From: an uncultured archaeon
Lineage (GTDB): Archaea; Aenigmatarchaeota; Aenigmatarchaeia; CG10238-14; SCSR01
Reading direction: 5' to 3'
Assembly: GCA_938017915.1 (NCBI GenBank)
Contig: CALIKW010000023.1
Span: forward strand, 1-5,762
DNA length: 5,762 bases
Both the position numbers and the translations under genes were made by a program. The notes below the pieces were generated by a model that searched no databases, had not been told where the DNA came from, and saw nothing but the letters and a program-made list of their open reading frames with translations. Shown piece after piece: positions 1 through 5,762 of the stretch (positions are counted from its first letter, which is position 1; every line of letters starts with the position of its first letter).

Positions 1-1065
1 AAAGAAATTGGAGAAACTGTAAGGTTAGTTTACTCCAAAGCTGATGAAGAATGTGAAAGACTTGCCAGGTTTATCTTAGAAGAATGTTGGAAAAGAGGAG
101 CTCATGTTACTGATTTAACTTATAGTTCAAGAGATTCTAGAAGGCATTTGGAGCTAATCCCTTTCGATACAGCTGCTGAATTGCCACTTACAGCAAAGCT
201 TTTTGCAGGGGCTTATGACGTAAGAATTTTTTTGGGTGGCGATGAAGATTTAAACTGGCTTAGGGGATTAGAAAAAAAAGCCAAATTAAGAGCACCAGCC
301 TCTCAAAAGATTAGGAACATAATAGATAGAAAAAAGGTTAGATGGTGCTACTTTGGATGGCCTATTAAAAAACCAAAAAATCAAGTATTAGTTCCTTTTT
401 CAACTTATAAAAAAGTATTTTATTCTTCTATAAAGGCAACTTTTTCAAAAAGAGTTAGGGAATTATGCAAATATTATAAAAAAGTTTTGGAAAATGGTGA
501 TAAGGTAAGGATTACTGCAAAAGATGGAACAGATTTAAGTTTCAGAATCAAGGGAAGGCCAATTTTGATTGCTGATGGTGTTATTGATGAGGAAGATATT
601 AAAAAGGGGGATATTGGATTAAACATCCCAGATGGGGAAGTTTTTCTTGCCCCACTAGAAAATTCTGCAAATGGTTTTATAATTTTCGATTGGGTTGTTA
701 TTCATGGCTTTGGTTTAGTAAAAAATTTAAAAGTTAAGTTTAAAAATGGAAAAATTGCTTGGTTCGATTCACCACAAAAGAAAATATTCCAAAAATTTTT
801 GGATTCGAATACTGGTGATAAAGATAAAATTGCTGAATTTGGGATAGGAACAAATCCATTAGCAAAACTCGTAGGAGAAACCATAATTGATGAGAAGGTC
901 TTTGGAACTATTCACATAGCCATAGGAAGCAACACAGGAGCTTACCATGGAAAGAATAAAGCATCTTCTCATCAAGATATGATTAAGATTATGAAAGGAA
1001 TGGATGGGAATGTATATGTTGATGGGAAGCTTGTGATGAAAAATGGGATGCCAGTGAGAAAATGA
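1..1065 (+). CDS. M29 family aminopeptidase (AmpS/AmpT-like), 5'-truncated by the window edge
   Basis: Metal-dependent exopeptidase of family M29 (COG2309), predicted to remove N-terminal residues from peptides in the cytoplasm. The frame is open from base 1 and codes for 354 visible residues. The first 49 (positions 1-147) contain a family-like stretch, GETVRLVY then RGAHV, so the gene starts left of the window and the TTG at 148 is an internal Leu codon. Lining it up with the next gene suggests roughly 10-20 residues are missing. The expected M29 ligands are visible (numbered from base 1): Glu213 in NIPDGEVFLAP, Glu279 in AEFGIG, His305 in GTIHIAIG, and His324/Asp326 in SHQD. The Glu-Glu spacing of 66 residues matches Thermus AmpT as I recall it. 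The loop between the two His ligands is shorter than in AmpT; Tyr315 in it might replace the catalytic Tyr. The stop overlaps the next start by 4 nt (ATGA). Family assignment is firm; substrate preference is unknown. Confidence 0.88.
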   Translation, partial: KEIGETVRLVYSKADEECERLARFILEECWKRGAHVTDLTYSSRDSRRHLELIPFDTAAELPLTAKLFAGAYDVRIFLGGDEDLNWLRGLEKKAKLRAPASQKIRNIIDRKKVRWCYFGWPIKKPKNQVLVPFSTYKKVFYSSIKATFSKRVRELCKYYKKVLENGDKVRITAKDGTDLSFRIKGRPILIADGVIDEEDIKKGDIGLNIPDGEVFLAPLENSANGFIIFDWVVIHGFGLVKNLKVKFKNGKIAWFDSPQKKIFQKFLDSNTGDKDKIAEFGIGTNPLAKLVGETIIDEKVFGTIHIAIGSNTGAYHGKNKASSHQDMIKIMKGMDGNVYVDGKLVMKNGMPVRK

Positions 1066-2000
1066 ACTTAATTGAGAACATCTTAAAAAATTCAGTCCTT
1101 TTAAAGCCAGGAGAAAATGTTCTAATAGTTTTTGATGAAGAAAAAGAAGATATAGCAAGCTTATTTTTTAAAAGTTGTGAAAAGCTTGGAGCTGAAGTTT
1201 ATTCATCAAAAATTAAGGTTAGAAAGGAAACAGAAAGAGAACCACCTTTAGCCATAAAAGAAGCGATGAAATTTTCTGATGTTGTCCTAGCAATAACCTC
1301 AATTTCCCTTACTCATACTAAGGCTGTTAGGGAAGCTAGAAAGTATGGAGCAAGAATAGCTACCATGCCAGGAATTAATAAAAGAATGTTCCCTGCTTTA
1401 AACTTGAACTACAAAAAATTAAGTGAAGAATGCAAAAAATTTGCAAAAATATTTGAAAAAGCTAAAATTATAAAGATAAAAACAAAACTTGGAAGTAATG
1501 TTATTCTGAAAAAAGGAAAAAGGAAAGTTCAGGTGGATGACGGAATTTTAGATAAGCCAGGGAGCTTACATAACTTGCCGGCAGGAGAAGTTGGCATTGC
1601 ACCTTTGGAAAATTCAAGCTACGGAAAAATAGTTTTTGATACTTGTGTTGTAGGGGTTGGAAAAATTAAAACTCCGATTGAAGTTGATGTGAGAAAAGGA
1701 AAAATAGTAAAAATTTTTGGAAGAGAAGAAGCAAAGAAGTTAAAAGAAATTTTAAGAAAAGCTGGTAAAAATTCTAAAGTTCTTTGTGAATTTTCGGTTG
1801 GAATGAACAGAAAGGCAAAAATTATCGGAAATGTTCTAAATGATGAAAAGGCTTATGGTACATGCCACTTTGCTTTTGGTAATAATAAGAGCATAGGAGG
1901 GAAGAATGAGAGCAAAGTACATATAGATGGAGTTTTAAAAAGTCCAGACATATGGTTTGACGATAAACTGATAATGAAAAATGGGAGGCTAGTAATTTGA
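1062..2000 (+). CDS. M29-like aminopeptidase, short diverged paralogue of the preceding gene
   Basis: Complete 312-residue protein, about 50 residues shorter than its upstream paralogue. The N-terminal half is a Rossmann-like region: PGENVLIVF at 16-24, then a conserved-looking block SLTHTKA near residues 81-87 followed by GARIATMPG. The C-terminal half clearly aligns with the first M29 protein and keeps all five metal ligands: Glu176 in PAGEVGIAP, Glu243 in CEFSVG, His269 in GTCHFAFG, and His287/Asp289 in VHID. There is no tyrosine between His269 and Asp289, the interval where M29 enzymes carry their catalytic Tyr, so activity or reaction may differ. The ATG overlaps the upstream stop (ATGA, 1062-1065), and a weak GTGA at 1054-1057 lies 4 nt before it, so translation is probably coupled. 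The M29-type fold is well supported; aminopeptidase activity is inferred. It could be a non-catalytic partner or a related metal-dependent hydrolase. Confidence 0.8.
   Translation: MNLIENILKNSVLLKPGENVLIVFDEEKEDIASLFFKSCEKLGAEVYSSKIKVRKETEREPPLAIKEAMKFSDVVLAITSISLTHTKAVREARKYGARIATMPGINKRMFPALNLNYKKLSEECKKFAKIFEKAKIIKIKTKLGSNVILKKGKRKVQVDDGILDKPGSLHNLPAGEVGIAPLENSSYGKIVFDTCVVGVGKIKTPIEVDVRKGKIVKIFGREEAKKLKEILRKAGKNSKVLCEFSVGMNRKAKIIGNVLNDEKAYGTCHFAFGNNKSIGGKNESKVHIDGVLKSPDIWFDDKLIMKNGRLVI
1983..1988 (+). promoter_or_regulatory. Shine-Dalgarno for the TTG-started M24 peptidase
   Basis: GGGAGG lies 8 nt before the TTG at 1997 and matches the archaeal anti-SD (complement of GGAGGTGAT). It is embedded in the last codons of the second M29 gene and supports TTG 1997 over the in-frame ATG at 2045, which has no comparable motif upstream. 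Confidence 0.6.
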
Positions 2001-3064
2001 AAAAAGCAATTGGTAGAAAAAACTTGAGAAAAGTTTGGGATTTCATGAAATCAAAAAATTTGGACTTAATAATCTTTAAATCTCCTGATGCGAATGTTGC
2101 CTATTTTTCAAATTTTTTCGGCTCTTGCTTGCTCGCAATAAGCAAAGAAAAAAGAGTTTTGATTGTTGATCCTTTGGAAGCTGAGAGAGCAAAAATTCAG
2201 GCTGATGTTGAGGAAATTTTGAACATAAAGAAATTTGAGTTTAGCTACTCAAAATCTTTAAAGAAAAACTTTACTTTTAAAAGAATTGGCATTGTTAAAT
2301 CTTCTTTCTCACTCAAGCTTTTTGAAGAGCTGAGCAAAACTAAAGTCAAGTTTTTTGATATAGAGGATTTTGTTGCAAAGCTTAGAGCAGTAAAGTTTAA
2401 AGAAGAAATTAAGCTCCTGAAAAAATCAGCCAAGATAGCAAATTCTGGAATAAAGGTAGTAAAGGAGGAATTGGAGAGAAGTAAAATTAAGGAGGATGAA
2501 CTTGCAAGAAATTTGGAAAATTTTTTAAGGAAAAGAGCAGATAGTCTTGCCTTTGAAGTTTTAGTTGCTTCAGGAAAAAGGTCCTCTTTCCCCCATCCCT
2601 ACCCTTCATCCTCAAAAAATTTGATAAAGGGTTTTGGTTACGTTGATTTTGGCACTGTGGTTAAAGGATATTGCTCAGACGTAACAGTACCGTTTTTTAA
2701 AGGTAGGGCAAGCGAAAAGGAGAGGAAAATTGTGAAAATTCTTGAAGAGGCTTATGAGATTGCAATTAGCTCTATTAAACCTAAAGTTCCAACTTGGAAG
2801 CCTTATGAAGTGGTAGAAAAATTTTTGAAAATAAAAGGATTGGAACTAAAGCATGGCTTGGGCCATGGTCTTGGTTTAACTGTTCACGACTTTCCTTCTA
2901 TTTCAATCAAGAAAAAATGCATGCCTATGAACTTTGAAAAGAACATGGTTTTTACGATTGAGCCAGGAATTTACTTAAATTCATTCGGAATAAGACTTGA
3001 AAATGATTTTTTATTAAAGAAAAGGTTAATTAAGTTAACCAATTCAAATTTTATTTGGTGCTAA
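1997..3064 (+). CDS. pepQ: M24 family Xaa-Pro peptidase / prolidase
   Basis: Cytoplasmic dinuclear-metal peptidase expected to cleave Xaa-Pro bonds in dipeptides or at peptide N-termini. At 355 residues it is close to Pyrococcus prolidase (about 348). Residues 1-125 form a creatinase-type N-terminal domain; the linker LRAVKFKEEIKLL leads into the pita-bread catalytic domain. All five metal ligands are present: Asp217 (VDFG), Asp228 (CSDVT), His290 (GHGLG), Glu322 (TIEPG) and Glu335 (RLEND). His200 (FPHPYP) and His297 (VHDFP), the usual substrate-site histidines, are also there. The motif after Asp228 reads SDVTVPF, where the common form is SDxTRT, so the Arg is replaced by Val. I chose TTG 1997 because it overlaps the previous stop (TTGA), has GGGAGG 8 nt upstream, and keeps the RKNLRKVWDFM segment usual before the N-terminal domain; ATG 2045 is the alternative. 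Strict dipeptidase versus aminopeptidase P activity cannot be told from sequence. Confidence 0.87.
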   Translation: MKKAIGRKNLRKVWDFMKSKNLDLIIFKSPDANVAYFSNFFGSCLLAISKEKRVLIVDPLEAERAKIQADVEEILNIKKFEFSYSKSLKKNFTFKRIGIVKSSFSLKLFEELSKTKVKFFDIEDFVAKLRAVKFKEEIKLLKKSAKIANSGIKVVKEELERSKIKEDELARNLENFLRKRADSLAFEVLVASGKRSSFPHPYPSSSKNLIKGFGYVDFGTVVKGYCSDVTVPFFKGRASEKERKIVKILEEAYEIAISSIKPKVPTWKPYEVVEKFLKIKGLELKHGLGHGLGLTVHDFPSISIKKKCMPMNFEKNMVFTIEPGIYLNSFGIRLENDFLLKKRLIKLTNSNFIWC

Positions 3065-3844
3065 ATGCTTAGAGAATTGTTAAGAATTTTAGGAATTTAC
3101 AAAATTTATGAAAAATGGTTAGAAAATCAAGTTAAAGACGAAATGCCTAGGCATGTGGCAATAATCCTTGATGGTAACAGAAGATTTGCTAAAAGCAAGG
3201 GAATTGATTTAAATTCTGCTTATGAGTATGGTGCTAAAAATGTGGAAAAACTTCTTGAATGGTGCTTGGAACTTAAAATACCTTCTCTTACTCTTTATTG
3301 CCTTTCAACCGAAAATTTGAAAAGGAGAAAAGAAGAGCTAGAACCTGTTTTGAATGTTATAAGAAGTAATTTAGAAAAGGCTTTGGAAGATGAGAGAATT
3401 TACAAGGAAGGAGTTAGGATTAACATCTTAGGTAATAAGGAATTGCTCCCAAGCAATTTGAGAGAACTTGCTGAAAAAGTTGAAGAAAAAACAAGGAAAA
3501 ATGAAAAGTTTAACCTAAACCTTGCAATAGGCTATGGCGGAAGGAACGAAATTCTGGATGCTGTTAAAAAAATAGCTAAAGAAGTAAAAGCTGGCAATTT
3601 AAAAGTAGAAAATTTAAATGAAAAAACTTTTGAAAAATTTTTATACACATCTTCCTTACCCTATCCTGAGCCCGACCTCGTAATAAGAACTTCTGGAGAA
3701 GAAAGAATAAGCAATTTTTTGCTATGGCAAACTGCCTATAGCGAATTAACTTTTCTGGATATTTATTGGCCTGAGTTTAGGAAAATAGATTTACTCAGAG
3801 CAATAAGAACTTATCAAAGAAGGAAGAGGAAGTTTGGAATTTAA
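3065..3844 (+). CDS. uppS: cis-prenyltransferase (undecaprenyl/polyprenyl diphosphate synthase family)
   Basis: Condenses isopentenyl diphosphate units in cis onto an allylic primer, giving the long polyprenyl (dolichol-type) diphosphate that carries glycans at the archaeal membrane. The 259-residue protein is full length. Visible motifs: Asp36 in ILDGNRRFA (catalytic Asp and diphosphate-binding loop), LYCLSTEN at 77-84, LAIGYGGRNE, and the C-terminal signature with Arg208 (RTSGE), Arg214, Ser216 and Glu227 (YSEL), then WPEF. The first ~26 residues, an amphipathic stretch before MPRHVA, are usual in archaeal members and support the ATG at 3065, which abuts the previous TAA with GGTG 4 nt upstream; Met27 is the alternative start. 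At the position of the conserved Gly-His (His43 in the E. coli enzyme) this protein has Ala52-Tyr53. It is last in the operon and overlaps the convergent gene by 4 nt. Family is certain; chain length and product are not predictable. Confidence 0.93.
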   Translation: MLRELLRILGIYKIYEKWLENQVKDEMPRHVAIILDGNRRFAKSKGIDLNSAYEYGAKNVEKLLEWCLELKIPSLTLYCLSTENLKRRKEELEPVLNVIRSNLEKALEDERIYKEGVRINILGNKELLPSNLRELAEKVEEKTRKNEKFNLNLAIGYGGRNEILDAVKKIAKEVKAGNLKVENLNEKTFEKFLYTSSLPYPEPDLVIRTSGEERISNFLLWQTAYSELTFLDIYWPEFRKIDLLRAIRTYQRRKRKFGI

Positions 3845-5652
3845 ACAAAAACCCTAATTCTCTTATTCGAGAGAATTGCTTTAAGCAATTCACTTCCTGT
3901 TTCAGAGGATTTGTTAACCCTAATCCTACCCTTTTTACCTATGGTAGCAGAAAACAAAAAATTATTTTCTATGTAAATGCTTGCTATTTTTCCTACTAAA
4001 TCCTTACTAAACCTTAACCCTATGCTATTACCTGACTCTTCTATTTCAAAATAGACTTCCCTTCCAAGAGCAGGTATTCTTGGTTTTACATCTATTTTTA
4101 CTCCAAGCCTTTTCTCCAGTTTTGAAATGTTGCTACCATTCTTACCTATTAGGTAAGGTATAACTCTATTTTCAACTTTTATCACAGCTTTTTCGCCAGA
4201 AGCAAATTCAATTTCTGCATTCGGATCATACTTTCTTACTTCTTCAAAAATTCTTTCCTTTGCAAGCTTTTCTATAGCACTAGCCTTTTCTCTCTCACTT
4301 ACAGAAACCACAATATTTTCCTCACCAAAAGTGTAAATTTCGTACTCAAGCTTTCCTGTCTCAAAATCCCTAACTTCTACCACAGGTCTTGCAAGATCTT
4401 CCTCTGTCATGCCTGTAGGAACCTTAACCTTCATGCTTAATTCATAAACTTTTTTTACTTCTCCATCTTTCACAAAAATTACAGTATCTATGATATGAGG
4501 AATCATTCCAAGCTCAACCTTTCCCATAAATCTTTGAATAGCATCTATAGCATTACTTGAATGAACTACACCAACCATTCCAACTCCAGCTAAGCGCATA
4601 TCTGCAAAAATTTCAAAATCCTTTGACTTCCTAACTTCATCAAAAATAGAGTAATCTGGCCTTACTAAAAGTAAAATATCTGCAGTTTTTTCAAAACTTC
4701 CTTCTAAAGGAGAATATTGGGTTATTTCATCGCTAACTTGCAAATCTCTTGGCGACTCTAAAGTTTTAACTATTTTACCCTGACTTCTATAAAATTCTGC
4801 TAAGCTTGAGGCAAGACAACTTTTTCCTGCTCCTGGTGGGCCAGCTATTAATATCCCTTCAGCCCTTTCTTTTAACCTTTCCATAAGCTTCTCAGAAAGC
4901 TTATAATCCTCAAGTTTAAGCTTAATTAGCGGTCTAACTACAGTAACCTCAAGTCCATCAGAAAAAGGTGGTCTTGCTATAGCAATTCTATAATTTCCAA
5001 GTTGTATAACAGTTGCTCCGCTTCTTGCAATTTCCACATAACCTTCTTCACTAACCCTAGTTGCTTCAAGTATTTCCTTCACAATTTTTTCCAATTCTTC
5101 TATACTACAAACCTCTTCTCTTAATTTAACAAGCTTAAAATTTCCAGGCTTACCCTTCTTTGCGTATGGTGGAACGTTTTCTTTTAAGTGAATGCTTAAA
5201 GTTTCCTCATCGAAAAATTTCTCAAATTCTAAGCCAGTTGTTTTAACTTCAGCAGGAATGTACTTTACATTTATCCCTTCTGCTTCAGCTACCAAAGCTT
5301 GAACATAATCTGCTGTTAATAGGGTAGCTTTTTCTCTTTTTGCAACATCCCTAATTATAGCATCTATTCTTCCTGAATGTGCAAGCTTTATATCCTCTAA
5401 GCTCGGCCTTTCCCCAGCAAACCTTATTTTAATACCTTTTTTCTTGCATATTTCTCTGACCTTTTTAAGTTCGTCCAAACCAACAAAGCCTGGTTCCCTT
5501 CCTTTAGATGCTTGCGCCTGCAATTCATCCAAAACAGCAATGGGTATAATAACCTCTAAATCCTTCTCCTTCTTAATAATTTCACTTAATTTTCCATCTA
5601 TTATTATGGAAGTATCACAAGCGATCCTTTTTACCATATTCTCATTTTTCAT
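3841..5652 (-). CDS. pina: PINA-like ATPase: PIN domain, VirB11/PilT-type ATPase, KH domain (COG1855)
   Basis: 603-residue archaeal ATPase. Its Sulfolobus homologue PINA forms hexamers, binds the Holliday junction resolvase Hjc and promotes branch migration, so a DNA repair/recombination role is inferred. Residues 8-130 are a PIN nuclease-like domain with an intact acidic set: Asp13 (CDTS), Glu43 (LDELQ), Asp97 and Asp115 (LTADY). Residues ~135-405 are the ATPase: Walker A GPPGAGKS at 271-278 (Lys277), Walker B with Asp338-Glu339 (SIFDEVR), and His364 (GVVHSS). Residues ~485-525 are a KH domain with a GKNG loop at 503-506; the last ~65 residues form a short C-terminal domain containing TIGKKGRIRV. 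Cys279 follows Walker A where Thr is common; the Mg-binding Ser278 is kept. There is no membrane segment. The ATG at 5652 suits a leaderless or short-leader mRNA; Met6 (5637) is the other start. It runs convergent to the peptidase-uppS operon, with a 4-nt stop overlap (3841-3844). Confidence 0.92.
   Translation of the reverse strand: MKNENMVKRIACDTSIIIDGKLSEIIKKEKDLEVIIPIAVLDELQAQASKGREPGFVGLDELKKVREICKKKGIKIRFAGERPSLEDIKLAHSGRIDAIIRDVAKREKATLLTADYVQALVAEAEGINVKYIPAEVKTTGLEFEKFFDEETLSIHLKENVPPYAKKGKPGNFKLVKLREEVCSIEELEKIVKEILEATRVSEEGYVEIARSGATVIQLGNYRIAIARPPFSDGLEVTVVRPLIKLKLEDYKLSEKLMERLKERAEGILIAGPPGAGKSCLASSLAEFYRSQGKIVKTLESPRDLQVSDEITQYSPLEGSFEKTADILLLVRPDYSIFDEVRKSKDFEIFADMRLAGVGMVGVVHSSNAIDAIQRFMGKVELGMIPHIIDTVIFVKDGEVKKVYELSMKVKVPTGMTEEDLARPVVEVRDFETGKLEYEIYTFGEENIVVSVSEREKASAIEKLAKERIFEEVRKYDPNAEIEFASGEKAVIKVENRVIPYLIGKNGSNISKLEKRLGVKIDVKPRIPALGREVYFEIEESGNSIGLRFSKDLVGKIASIYIENNFLFSATIGKKGRIRVNKSSETGSELLKAILSNKRIRVFV
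3856..3891. repeat. Two overlapping, mutually exclusive inverted repeats after the uppS stop
   Basis: Stem 1 pairs AATTCTCT (3856-3863) with AGAGAATT (3870-3877) around a 6-nt loop. Stem 2 pairs GAATTGCT (3873-3880) with AGCAATTC (3884-3891) around TTA. Both are perfect 8-bp stems sharing 3873-3877, so only one can form at a time. They begin 12 nt past the uppS stop and lie within the last codons of the convergent ATPase gene. No T-run follows on the plus strand, so a classic hairpin terminator is not supported. A 3'-end structure for the operon mRNA, or chance in AT-rich coding sequence, are both possible. Confidence 0.45.
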
Positions 5653-5762
5653 TTAGATTTGTTAGATTTAAAATTATGGATTTTTAAATTCCTTTAACAT
5701 TTTTTCAACTTTTAAAATATTTTAGAAATTCCTTGTAAAAACCTTTAAGAAAAATATTTTTT
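5653..5762. other. AT-rich non-coding upstream region
   Basis: No open frame of note runs through these 110 bases up to the window edge. On the minus strand AAGGAATTT occurs twice (5734-5726 and 5694-5686) and TTAAAGG twice (5748-5742 and 5697-5691). The centre, around 5709-5725, is nearly palindromic AT sequence that could serve as a TATA element on either strand, so a divergent gene starting right of the window is possible but not visible. Confidence 0.5.
5681..5694 (-). promoter_or_regulatory. Candidate archaeal BRE/TATA promoter for the PINA-like gene
   Basis: On the minus strand, TTTAAAAA (5688-5681) sits 29-36 nt before the ATG at 5652, preceded directly by the purine-rich AAGGAA, which suits a TFB recognition element. 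With usual archaeal TATA-to-start spacing, transcription would begin within about 10 nt of the ATG, in line with the absence of any Shine-Dalgarno motif there. The whole 5653-5762 region is so AT-rich that other TATA-like stretches exist (for example TATTTTAAAA around 5712-5721), so the choice is tentative. Confidence 0.4.

Noticed and set aside
272..279. Run of eight A in the first M29 gene as a possible frameshift site or sequencing error
   Set aside because: The reading frame and M29 alignment continue unchanged on both sides, and no alternative frame downstream encodes anything recognisable.
3065..3844. UppS as evidence for bacterial peptidoglycan synthesis
   Set aside because: The N-terminal extension and the PINA-type neighbour fit an archaeal cis-prenyltransferase for glycosylation lipids, and no cell-wall genes are nearby.
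3856..3891. Rho-independent-style terminator for the operon
   Set aside because: The stems are AT-rich and are followed by CACTTCCTG rather than a T-run, so I keep them only as inverted repeats.
3841..5652. Reading the PIN-ATPase as a VapC toxin or as a type IV pilus/secretion ATPase
   Set aside because: The PIN domain is fused to a VirB11-like ATPase and a KH domain in the COG1855 order; there is no adjacent antitoxin and no pilin or secretion membrane partner in the window.
5444..5656. Plus-strand open frame of 70 codons opposite the start of the PINA-like gene, and several minus-strand frames of 60-99 codons opposite the peptidases
   Set aside because: They lie wholly or largely inside well-supported genes on the other strand, show no recognisable motif, and have a composition expected from the complement of AT-rich coding sequence.
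1..5762. Novel defence, mobile or CRISPR system
   Set aside because: Every long frame belongs to a known housekeeping-type family; no direct-repeat array, transposase, integrase, terminal repeats or shift in base composition was seen.

Overview
The window is a compact, AT-rich piece of an archaeal chromosome. Three things point to Archaea. The long minus-strand gene has the PIN / VirB11-like ATPase / KH architecture of the archaeal PINA family (COG1855). The cis-prenyltransferase has the N-terminal extension typical of archaeal members. Arginine is encoded almost entirely by AGA/AGG, and at least one gene starts at TTG behind a Shine-Dalgarno-like GGGAGG. I cannot assign a lineage. A low-GC or DPANN-like archaeon is possible, but that is a guess from base composition and gene content.

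Layout. A plus-strand run of four genes fills positions 1-3844 with no intergenic space: a left-truncated M29 aminopeptidase (1-1065, its true start outside the window), a second, shorter M29-like protein (1062-2000), an M24 Xaa-Pro peptidase/prolidase (1997-3064, TTG start) and a cis-prenyltransferase of the UppS type (3065-3844). The junctions are a 4-nt ATGA overlap, a 4-nt TTGA overlap and a 0-nt abutment, so this is almost certainly one operon with coupled translation. Its promoter lies left of the window. A single minus-strand gene, the PINA-like ATPase (5652 down to 3841), meets the operon tail to tail and overlaps uppS by 4 nt at a TTAA. The last ~110 bp (5653-5762) are non-coding and very AT-rich, and hold a plausible BRE/TATA promoter for the minus-strand gene. 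No RNA genes, mobile elements or CRISPR repeats were seen.

How the genes fit together. The three peptidases look like the last steps of peptide turnover: the M29 enzymes would release N-terminal residues and the M24 enzyme would deal with proline-containing peptides. UppS makes the long-chain polyprenyl lipid carrier used for glycosylation at the membrane; its place in this operon has no obvious biochemical reason. PINA is known from Sulfolobus as a hexameric ATPase that partners the Holliday junction resolvase Hjc and drives branch migration; it is a separate transcription unit.

I do not see an undescribed system. The points most worth a second look are the tandem, diverged M29 pair (the second lacks an obvious catalytic tyrosine), a Gly-His to Ala-Tyr replacement at a conserved spot in UppS, and two mutually exclusive hairpins just past the uppS stop inside the convergent gene.
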